Shown: one piece after another, positions 8,072-14,145 of the stretch
Layout: every line of letters starts with the position of its first letter
Numbering within the stretch: the first letter of the stretch is position 1
From: an uncultured Methylobacter sp.
GTDB taxonomy: Bacteria > Pseudomonadota > Gammaproteobacteria > Methylococcales > Methylomonadaceae
Assembly (NCBI GenBank): GCA_903831545.1
Contig: CAIKYI010000054.1
Span: 1-14,145 of the forward strand
Length of the DNA: 14,145 nt
Direction of reading: 5' to 3'
The notes under the pieces: model-generated
What the model was told of the DNA's origin: nothing
What the model saw: only the letters and a program-made list of their open reading frames with translations
Databases searched by the model: none
Made by a program: the position numbers and the translations under genes

Positions 8072-8124
8072 TTTCTTTCAAAATAGGGGTTAACCCTATG
8101 GTTTTCGCTATGACAGATAATCAT
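8068..8124 (-). CDS. Possible 18-residue leader peptide coupled to the efflux operon
   Basis: The frame reads MIICHSENHRVNPYFERK and stops at TGA. Two things support translation. GAGGT lies about six bases before the ATG, a better ribosome binding site than that of the outer-membrane factor. The stop also overlaps that gene's start as ATGA, the same junction used inside the operon. The palindrome GGGTTAACCC (8087-8096) lies within codons 10-13. I recognise no homologue, and the composition is unremarkable for an attenuation peptide (no run of one amino acid). It may be a true small protein, a coupling device, or chance. Confidence 0.35.
   Translation of the reverse strand: MIICHSENHRVNPYFERK
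8087..8096. promoter_or_regulatory. Palindrome GGGTTAACCC before the efflux operon start
   Basis: A perfect 10-base palindrome, extendable to an imperfect TAGGGGTTAACCCTA, centred about 20 bases upstream of the outer-membrane factor ATG. It could be a repressor operator or, in RNA, a small hairpin close to the ribosome binding site. No bound factor can be named. Confidence 0.3.
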
Positions 8125-8139
8125 GGTCTTACCTCATTG

Positions 8140-8271
8140 TTAAGCGATTTCCTGAAAATTAACAAAAAACCGACGCCATTCAGGTGTATACATTCCCGGA
8201 TAGCGTCTTAGTTCAGTATGCAATTGCGTTAGCGGATTGTATACGTATTCCTCAAAGTGCAGTCGGGTAAA
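8140..8271 (-). pseudogene. Unrecognised open stretch, possible relic of a small gene
   Basis: A 43-codon open stretch ending in TAA has protein-like composition (for example TELRRYPGMYTPEWRR and FFVNFQEIA) but no good start; its only internal ATG is at codon 27. Just upstream, ATG ATT AAT TTA CCC begins in another frame. One extra C in the CCC at about 8264-8266 would join that start to this frame and give a 46-residue protein. This may be a decayed gene, an assembly error in a homopolymer, or chance, since an open stretch of this length is not statistically rare. No family is recognised. Confidence 0.2.
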
Positions 8272-8273
8272 TT

Positions 8274-8290
8274 AATCATTCAGAATGATT
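8274..8290. promoter_or_regulatory. Inverted repeat AATCATT-CAG-AATGATT, possible operator
   Basis: Perfect seven-base arms separated by three bases form a 17-base symmetrical element in the divergent region between the efflux operon and sbcD. Its size suits a dimeric regulator such as a TetR- or MarR-type protein, which often controls pumps, but no such gene is in the window. A T run follows on the plus strand, but the hairpin is AT-only and too weak to be a good terminator. Confidence 0.3.
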
Positions 8291-8497
8291 TTTGCTGTCG
8301 CTTTAAGGCTAACAGTTTAAAAATCGTAAGGTCCGACATGGCCTTTCAATGTCGTTTTATGAATTTAAACAGTTTTTTCCATGACATGGTTACTCTCTTT
8401 TTTCTGGTTGCTGAGTAGTTATAGAAAGCAGATGCTCTAAAAACTGTGTTTGTTTGTTATATTGCTTGCCATTAAACCTCTTTAAAACAGGACTGTA

Positions 8498-9772
8498 ATG
8501 TTAAGACTATTTCATACGGCAGATTGGCATTTGGGACATCATTTACATGGTGTTTCACGACAACAGGAGCATCAGCAGTTTTTGGATTGGTTGCTACAGG
8601 AGTTGCATGACAAACAGGCCGATGCGCTCATTGTTGCCGGTGATATTTTCGATTCGGCAAATCCATCTTCCGCCGCGCAATCCCAACTTTACGCTTTTTT
8701 GGTTAAAGCGAAAACCCGGCAACCCCAGCTTGATATTATATTAATCGGCGGCAATCACGATTCTGCTACCCGGCTTGATGCGCCATCGTCCATACTTAAA
8801 GCGCTAGGCATAACTGTTGTCGGTGGCTTGACGCAGGCAGACCAAAGCACTATTGACTGGGAGCGCTTGTTGATACCGCTGACCAATGCCCAGGGTGAGA
8901 TTAAAGCCTGGTGCGGAGCCATGCCATTTTTGCGCAACGCCGATCTTTCCGTCAATGTCGTAACAGATTTAGAGTCATTACAACCGGAGCAGCAAAATAC
9001 TGATCCTTTGATTTCCGGGGTGAAAACACTTTATGCAGAATTGGTCGCTCAGTTGCAACAAAAAGCCGTAAATTCAGAAAATCTGATTCTTACCGGGCAT
9101 TGTTATATGGTCAATGGCGCAATTTCCGAATTAAGCGAACGAAAAATATTGGGCGGTAATCAACATGCGCTTCCCGTTGACTGTTTTCCAGCCAATATTG
9201 CTTATGTGGCTTTAGGACATTTGCATTTGGCGCAAAAAGTCGGCCCCAACGAGCATATTCGCTACAGTGGCTCCCCGATTCCCTTGTCATTTGACGAAAC
9301 TGATTACCTGCATCAGCTGGTGCAGGTAGATGTAAAGTCAGGTCAGTCTGTTCAAATCAGCAAAATTAAAATTCCCCGTAGCGTTCAATTATTGAGAATC
9401 CCCAATGGCAAAGATTTTGCTGTGTTGCCTGAAGTGATAGCGCAGTTGGAAGCTCTGAACCTCGGTATTTTGCCCGGAGAACAAAGACCGTTGCTTGAAT
9501 TGCGAATCAGGCTGGAAAAACCTGAGCCGGGTTTGCGGCAACAGGTAGAAGAAGCGATTACCAATCTCCCGGTACGATTATTAAAAATTTCTACCGCTTA
9601 CGCTGGCAGTGAGAAAAGTCTGGCGGAGCTGATTATCGAAGAGCGACTGGAAGAATTGCAACCTTTGGATGTTTTCCAGCGCTGCTATCAAAACAAGTAT
9701 GATAAGGAAGCGCCTGAGCTAATGAACGCATTATTTAATGAATTGGTTGAAAGTTTGCAAGGAGCTGACTAG
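8498..9772 (+). CDS. sbcD: Nuclease SbcCD subunit D (Mre11-type exonuclease)
   Basis: This 424-residue protein is the nuclease half of SbcCD, the bacterial Mre11-Rad50. The complex cleaves hairpins and protein-blocked DNA ends in an ATP-dependent way using manganese. The metallophosphoesterase motifs are complete: DWHLGH (9-14), GDIFD (48-52), GNHD with the catalytic histidine (85-88), GH (200-201) and GHLH (240-243). The family length is about 400. The C-terminal 120 residues hold the capping and SbcC-binding region. CAGGA at 8488-8492, five bases before the ATG, supports the start. The stop TAG overlaps the GTG start of sbcC by one base. No LexA-type box is visible before it. Confidence 0.96.
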   Translation: MLRLFHTADWHLGHHLHGVSRQQEHQQFLDWLLQELHDKQADALIVAGDIFDSANPSSAAQSQLYAFLVKAKTRQPQLDIILIGGNHDSATRLDAPSSILKALGITVVGGLTQADQSTIDWERLLIPLTNAQGEIKAWCGAMPFLRNADLSVNVVTDLESLQPEQQNTDPLISGVKTLYAELVAQLQQKAVNSENLILTGHCYMVNGAISELSERKILGGNQHALPVDCFPANIAYVALGHLHLAQKVGPNEHIRYSGSPIPLSFDETDYLHQLVQVDVKSGQSVQISKIKIPRSVQLLRIPNGKDFAVLPEVIAQLEALNLGILPGEQRPLLELRIRLEKPEPGLRQQVEEAITNLPVRLLKISTAYAGSEKSLAELIIEERLEELQPLDVFQRCYQNKYDKEAPELMNALFNELVESLQGAD

Positions 9773-12700
9773 TGCGAATTTTAGCGATACGAGGCAAGAA
9801 TCTGGCCAGCCTGGCCGAACCGTTTGAGATTTTACTGAACGAAGGACCGCTGGAACAAGCCGGACTGTTTGCGATTACCGGACAAACGGGGGCTGGAAAA
9901 AGTACGATACTGGATGCTTTGTGTCTGGCGCTTTATGATGAGATTCCGCGCCTGCCTGCTGGTCAAGGTTTTGCTGTTGGCCATAAAGATGAAGATGAAA
10001 AGCTTCGGGTTACCAGTAATGATGTGCGTTCAGTTTTGCGTAGAGGTACCAGTCACGCTTATGCCGAAGTTGATTTTATCGGCAAGGACAAACTTCACTA
10101 CCGTGCCCGCTGGGAGGTCAGTAAGGCACGCGGTAAGGCAGATGGTCGTCTGCAGGCACAAGAAGTCATACTCACTAATATCGCCAGTGGTCAGCGTATC
10201 GGTCAGGGCAAGAAAAGCACGTTAGAGGCGATCAGTGAACTGATGGATCTTAATTTTGACCAGTTTCGACGCTCGGTGCTGTTGGCTCAAGGTGATTTTT
10301 CGGCGTTTTTGAAGGCTAAAAAAGATGAACGTTCCAGTTTATTGGAGCGCATTACCGGTACCGACATTTATTCTGAGCTGTCGATGGCCGCTTTTGAACG
10401 GGCCAGGCAGGAAAAAGACCTGTTAGGCCAGATTGCCAGTCGACTACAGGATCAGATTCCGCTTGATGAAGCAGCAAGACTTCTGCTGGAGCAACAGCGG
10501 GATCAATTAATTCTTTCTGTGGCTGAATTGGATAAGCAAATTGCAGGCAATCAGAAAATTATTGAATGGTATGTGGAAAATAAAAAGTTGCAAGCCGCTG
10601 CAAAGCAGGCGTTAGACGGCCTGGCCTGCAGTCGGCAAAACTGGGATTCAGCAGAGCCGGAACGATTGTTAATCCAAAAAGTTGAAGCAGCGCAGCCTTT
10701 AAGGCCGATGTTAAGTCAATTCAAAACAGCAAGCGCCGAACTTCAGGAGTCACGGCAAAAACTTGTAACTGGTAGTGAACAACAGATAAGCACTGAATTG
10801 AAATTGCAAGAATCCAGAGAGCATCTGGAAGTTCTGGCTACAGCGTTGCTTGCCGCAGAACTACAGCAACAACAGGCGAAACCTGTATTAATTCAAGCAA
10901 GGGCCCTGGATACCAGGCTTGAAGTTATGAAGCAAGCGGTTACTACCTTGGCAACTGAAGAAGTTCAGTTGCATGAAACAGTAAATAACGCTGAAAAAGA
11001 GCATCAATCGTTGTTAAGTCAGCAGACGCAACAAAATCGGGCGCTGCAGCAGTTAAATCTTTGGCTGGAACAAAATAAGGCGATTAAACCCGTTGCTAAC
11101 GAATGGAGTCGCTGGGAAGCCGATTTGGAGCGTTATCAAGCGTTAAACAACCAGAAATTAGCCATTGAACTTAAGGCTGAGCAGTTAAAACTATCTGTAT
11201 CTCACGATGAGCGCAATCTGGCAGAGTTAAAACTTGCGCTTGAAGCCAGTGATAAAAGGCAAACTCAGCATCAACTGACGTTGGTAGAACTAAAACAGCA
11301 GGACAGTCAGCAATCTTTTGATGACTTGCTGCAAACAAAAGAAAACCTTGAATTTAAGCGTGGCCAGCTTACCCAAGTATTAAGTCTTATAACTAATGTC
11401 CGTGAGCTAAAGCAATTTATAAATCAGGATACGGAGAAACTTGCGGCAACCAAGCAGGCTAGTAAGGACGGCTCGCTAGAATTACAAACATTAACGCAGC
11501 AGCAACTTGTTAATGGCGCTGCTCTGGGCGAAGCCAAAAAAGCCTTGGTTTTGATACAGGCAACAACGCATAAGAATGCGGAACAATTTCGCGCATTGTT
11601 GCAGGAAGATCTGCCGTGTCCGGTTTGTGGCGGGCTGGAACATCCCTGGAAACATCAGTCAGGCATTACTGATAAACAGGCTTTTGCACAGGCAGAGCGT
11701 GTTACTGAGCTTGAAAAACAACATGAAATTCTGATTAAAAAGTTAGCCGAGATTACCAAAGAAATTAGTCAGGGGCAGGAACACTGCATTGCGCTGGAAG
11801 AGAAATTAGTACTTGCCAAGGCGAAAATGAGTCAGTACGTCATTGATTGGAGTGTATTAGTTTTGGATGTTAAAGCTGATTTTTCTGATATTGATGAAGT
11901 GCTGATATCGGAACTTAAAAGTGACCAAACTAAAATATTGGCTGATTTGGAGCAGATTAAACAGCAAGAAAAAGCAGTTCTGACAGTACAAAAACAGCTT
12001 AAGACGACTCAGGATTTATTCAATGCAGGACAGGCAAAAAAAGAAAAGTTAGCTGGCGAATACGCTACGATGGATAGGCAGTGCGTCACACATAAAACCG
12101 AATGGGAACACGGTGCCAAAAGTATTCTGGATACGGAAAAGCAACTTAAAGCACTGGTTGAGGTTTTGGCAACCCCGTTTGCAGAATTAGAAAACTGGCA
12201 AGTACATTTATACGATTCCACAGAACGCTTCAGGCAAGACTGTGCTGCAAAAGTACAGCAGCACCAGCGTACCGAACGGGAGATAGAAACTTCGGCCAAA
12301 ACACTGGAAAAGATTAACCGGGACGAACAGCTTTTTAGTCAGTCGTTAAAGCAAGCGCAGCTTCAACATCAGCTTAAACAAGGCGAGTTAAACATTCATG
12401 AAGCAGAGCAGCAAAAGTTGTCGGATCAGCGAGCCGAACTCTTGCCCAATGTTACGGCCAACAGTTATGAGCAAACTTTGAATCAGAAATTGCTGGAGGC
12501 AAAAACTACGCATCTGCAAGCCGGAGTTACAGTTAATAAGGTCGAAACGGAGCTGGCAACATGTAAACAAAATCAGCAGCATTGGCAAACAGAGACCGAC
12601 AGGCGTAGTTGTAATCTGGAAAAAGCCTTCAGCGCACTGAACCAGTCACTGGAAAAGCTGGCGATTGATCAGGAGCAGTTAAATCTGCTGTTAGAAAAAG

Positions 12701-13500
12701 ACTCGCGTTGGCTGGCCGAACAGAAAACCAATATGGCAGGATTGGAACGTCTTTTACAAGAGTCGATTGCCTTGGTAAAAGTAAAGAACGAAGCGTGTCA
12801 TAGGCATCAGGTGGAGGCTATTACAATTGCCGAAGAAGATGCAGTAAAGCTTTCGGGCGATTTGCAACAACAAAGACAGCTCATTCATAGCCACAAGGAA
12901 GAGCAGGTGATCTTGCTGAGGGAAGACGATAAAAAAATAAATGCAGGTCAGGTTTTGAAAGCTGAATTTGATCGGCAGCATGGATTTTGGGCGCAGTGGG
13001 AAAGCCTGAATGAATTGATAGGTTCAAAAAACGGCGCCAAATTTCGGGTGTTTGCCCAGAGTTTGACGCTGGAAGCATTGCTGGCGCACAGTAATCAGCA
13101 TCTTAAGGACTTTGCCAAACGCTATGCCTTACAACGGGTACCAGGCAGCGATCTTGAACTGCAAATTATCGATCGTGATATGGCTGATGATGTGCGTAGC
13201 GTCCACAGTCTGTCTGGCGGCGAAAGCTTTCTGGTATCACTGGCTCTGGCCTTGGGGTTGGCTTCCTTGTCTTCGAATAAGACTCAAGTGGAATCGCTGT
13301 TTATCGACGAAGGCTTTGGCAGTCTCGATCCTGAAACCTTGGACATGGCAATTGCCAGTCTGGATACTCTGCAAGCCTTGGGTAGAAAAGTCGGCGTTAT
13401 CTCACATGTACCTATTTTGGTTGAACGCATCGGTGCTAAAGTGCTAGTTGAAAAACAGGGCGGAGGTCGAAGTCGTGTTGTGATAGCGGGTGGATATTGA
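9772..13500 (+). CDS. sbcC: Nuclease SbcCD subunit C (Rad50-type ATPase)
   Basis: This 1242-residue SMC-like ATPase is longer than E. coli SbcC (about 1048), mostly through extended coiled coils rich in Gln, Glu, Lys and Leu. The N-terminal ATPase half has Walker A GQTGAGKST (37-45) and the Q-loop region LLAQGDFSAFLKAK. Two long coiled-coil arms flank the zinc hook CPVC (616-619), through which two complexes can join. The C-terminal half has signature SLSGGESF (1146-1153), Walker B LFIDE (1176-1180), D-loop SLD (1184-1186) and switch histidine H1212. It starts at GTG sharing one base with the sbcD stop, backed by a strong AAGGAG seven bases upstream, so it is translated with sbcD. No hairpin terminator is evident in the 200 bases after the stop. 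Confidence 0.97.
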   Translation: MRILAIRGKNLASLAEPFEILLNEGPLEQAGLFAITGQTGAGKSTILDALCLALYDEIPRLPAGQGFAVGHKDEDEKLRVTSNDVRSVLRRGTSHAYAEVDFIGKDKLHYRARWEVSKARGKADGRLQAQEVILTNIASGQRIGQGKKSTLEAISELMDLNFDQFRRSVLLAQGDFSAFLKAKKDERSSLLERITGTDIYSELSMAAFERARQEKDLLGQIASRLQDQIPLDEAARLLLEQQRDQLILSVAELDKQIAGNQKIIEWYVENKKLQAAAKQALDGLACSRQNWDSAEPERLLIQKVEAAQPLRPMLSQFKTASAELQESRQKLVTGSEQQISTELKLQESREHLEVLATALLAAELQQQQAKPVLIQARALDTRLEVMKQAVTTLATEEVQLHETVNNAEKEHQSLLSQQTQQNRALQQLNLWLEQNKAIKPVANEWSRWEADLERYQALNNQKLAIELKAEQLKLSVSHDERNLAELKLALEASDKRQTQHQLTLVELKQQDSQQSFDDLLQTKENLEFKRGQLTQVLSLITNVRELKQFINQDTEKLAATKQASKDGSLELQTLTQQQLVNGAALGEAKKALVLIQATTHKNAEQFRALLQEDLPCPVCGGLEHPWKHQSGITDKQAFAQAERVTELEKQHEILIKKLAEITKEISQGQEHCIALEEKLVLAKAKMSQYVIDWSVLVLDVKADFSDIDEVLISELKSDQTKILADLEQIKQQEKAVLTVQKQLKTTQDLFNAGQAKKEKLAGEYATMDRQCVTHKTEWEHGAKSILDTEKQLKALVEVLATPFAELENWQVHLYDSTERFRQDCAAKVQQHQRTEREIETSAKTLEKINRDEQLFSQSLKQAQLQHQLKQGELNIHEAEQQKLSDQRAELLPNVTANSYEQTLNQKLLEAKTTHLQAGVTVNKVETELATCKQNQQHWQTETDRRSCNLEKAFSALNQSLEKLAIDQEQLNLLLEKDSRWLAEQKTNMAGLERLLQESIALVKVKNEACHRHQVEAITIAEEDAVKLSGDLQQQRQLIHSHKEEQVILLREDDKKINAGQVLKAEFDRQHGFWAQWESLNELIGSKNGAKFRVFAQSLTLEALLAHSNQHLKDFAKRYALQRVPGSDLELQIIDRDMADDVRSVHSLSGGESFLVSLALALGLASLSSNKTQVESLFIDEGFGSLDPETLDMAIASLDTLQALGRKVGVISHVPILVERIGAKVLVEKQGGGRSRVVIAGGY

Positions 13501-13635
13501 AAAATAAAGACAGATAAATACAAAATGGCTGCCAATTGAATTTATGTATCACGTTATTGAAACGGGTTAAAAATACTTTTCTGCATTTTCCGATATAAAT
13601 GGCAATGCTGAGAAAACGCTAACCAGAAAAATATT

Positions 13636-13650
13636 GTTCTTTTTTTGTTC
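13636..13650 (+). promoter_or_regulatory. Candidate LexA box, GTTC-N7-GTTC direct repeat
   Basis: GTTC at 13636-13639 and 13647-13650 are separated by seven T residues, giving an 11-base period (one helical turn). Both copies are followed by TT. The arrangement equals the direct-repeat LexA operator described for Alphaproteobacteria. It lies about 50 bases before lexA and the second copy coincides with a likely -35 element, so binding would block transcription, as expected for autoregulation. A lone GAAC half-site sits at 13692-13695 near the start codon. Confidence 0.6.
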
Positions 13651-13674
13651 TTAATTTTTATATTATGCTATGCT
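13645..13674 (+). promoter_or_regulatory. Probable lexA promoter
   Basis: TTGTTC (13645-13650) and TATGCT (13669-13674) are spaced by 18 bases and end 27 bases before the lexA ATG. The -35 overlaps the second GTTC of the direct repeat. TTATAA (13674-13679) and TATTAT (13661-13666) are alternative -10 hexamers, so the exact start site is uncertain. Confidence 0.45.
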
Positions 13675-13701
13675 TATAAAAAACAAAACGAGAACATTTT
13701 T

Positions 13702-14145
13702 ATGAATACTCTTACCCGAAAACAAAGAGAAATTGTTGATTTTCTGTTGCAAAATCCAGAGGCCTTTTCGCATCCTCCAAGCTTGGAGGAGTTGTGTGTG
13801 GCCTTGGGACTCAAGTCACGCGGATCCTTGCATAGACTGGTGCAAGGTTTGGTTGAAGCCGGGTTGATTGAAGTTCTTGATCGCAAACATCGGGGCATTC
13901 GCCTAACCGAAAAAGCAAAGAAAAGTGGGCAGGAAAGCATCGAAACATCTAACTCGCTGCGCTATGTTGGTTCAATTGCTGCAGGTAGACCAATTGAAGC
14001 GATTGAAGACGAGCGATACATGGTCATCCCCGATGAAATCAAAACAGATCAACTTTGTTATGTGCTCAAGGTAAAAGGGGATTCGATGATTGAAGAAGGA
14101 ATATACGATGGTGATTGGGTGGTCATTGAGCAACGCTGTCATGCA
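13702..14145 (+). CDS. lexA: LexA repressor, N-terminal 148 residues (cut by window end)
   Basis: LexA represses DNA-damage genes and is inactivated by RecA-stimulated self-cleavage. The winged helix (1-70) has SHPPSLEELCVALGLKSRG, then the recognition region SRGSLHRLVQGLVEAG (39-54) and wing HRGIRL (63-68). The self-cleavage bond is A94-G95 in IAAGRP, and the catalytic serine is S128 in GDSM; the partner lysine lies beyond the window. The recognition region resembles alphaproteobacterial LexA (as I recall it, SKSGIHRLITALEERG) more than the E. coli SPNAAEEHLKAL, which agrees with the direct-repeat operator upstream. The ribosome binding site is modest (GAGA, about eight bases before the ATG). 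It could be the main LexA or a second one heading an imuA-imuB-dnaE2 cassette; the downstream gene is not visible. Confidence 0.93.
   Translation, partial: MNTLTRKQREIVDFLLQNPEAFSHPPSLEELCVALGLKSRGSLHRLVQGLVEAGLIEVLDRKHRGIRLTEKAKKSGQESIETSNSLRYVGSIAAGRPIEAIEDERYMVIPDEIKTDQLCYVLKVKGDSMIEEGIYDGDWVVIEQRCHA

Larger units (their letters stand above)
8072..8497. other. Divergent intergenic region between efflux operon and sbcDC
   Basis: This 426-base stretch must hold the promoters of both the efflux operon (minus) and sbcDC (plus); I cannot place either convincingly. It contains GGGTTAACCC, the AATCATT inverted repeat, CCATGACATGG (8379-8389), and two TGTATAC-type elements (8185-8196 and 8238-8251) whose starts are 53 bases apart. 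On the minus strand it carries several short frames: 13 codons (8387-8346), 19 codons (8339-8280), the 43-codon open stretch and the 18-codon leader. Such density of symmetry and short frames suggests a regulated leader or a decayed gene. Confidence 0.6.

Noticed and set aside
8410..8432. An E. coli-type SOS box (CTG...CAG) before sbcD
   Set aside because: The CTG and CAG are 15 bases apart rather than 10 and the core does not match.
8408..8463. A sigma-70 promoter for sbcDC using TTGCTG or TATATT hexamers
   Set aside because: Neither hexamer has an acceptable partner at 16-18 base spacing.
13674..13940. 88-codon frame antisense to the start of lexA
   Set aside because: Opposes a clear LexA sequence and lacks any recognisable domain.

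Overview
The window looks like a chromosomal segment of a gammaproteobacterium of moderate GC content with AT-rich intergenic regions. The best taxonomic clue is the yoaA-tsaB gene pair, which has the same order in Escherichia coli. I cannot fix the genus; a methanotroph-like (Methylococcales) origin is only a weak guess. I see no insertion sequence, CRISPR array, tRNA or rRNA. All large reading frames are intact apart from the two cut by the window edges.

Layout: (1) 1-1892, plus strand: the 3' part of a YoaA/DinG-type iron-sulfur helicase gene, overlapped by one base by tsaB (tRNA t6A synthesis). (2) 1962-3017, minus strand: a soluble diguanylate cyclase, convergent with tsaB, with a variant GGEEM active site and no allosteric I-site. 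(3) 3018-3409: an AT-rich gap. (4) 3410-8071, minus strand: a compact four-gene tripartite efflux operon in the order outer-membrane factor, periplasmic adaptor, ABC ATPase, MacB-like permease. All junctions overlap by 4, 4 and 1 bases. (5) 8072-8497: a divergent intergenic region with several palindromes and, on the efflux side, a chain of short reading frames. The last of these has a good ribosome binding site and its stop overlaps the start of the efflux operon (ATGA). (6) 8498-13500, plus strand: sbcD-sbcC, overlapping by one base. (7) 13702 to the end: the first 148 codons of lexA, preceded by a GTTC-N7-GTTC direct repeat.

The genes fall into three themes. One is DNA repair: YoaA helicase, SbcCD nuclease and the LexA SOS repressor. 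The second is an export pump resembling MacAB-TolC but with separate ATPase and permease subunits. The third is c-di-GMP signalling. sbcDC and lexA lie in the same direction, separated by a promoter-bearing gap, so lexA is probably transcribed on its own.

The most interesting points are the lexA control region and the leader of the efflux operon. The direct repeat before lexA matches the LexA box described for Alphaproteobacteria, not the CTG-N10-CAG palindrome of E. coli, and the LexA recognition helix also departs from the E. coli type. The efflux leader has a possible coupled small peptide and symmetrical elements suggestive of a dedicated regulator. No wholly new multi-gene system is evident.
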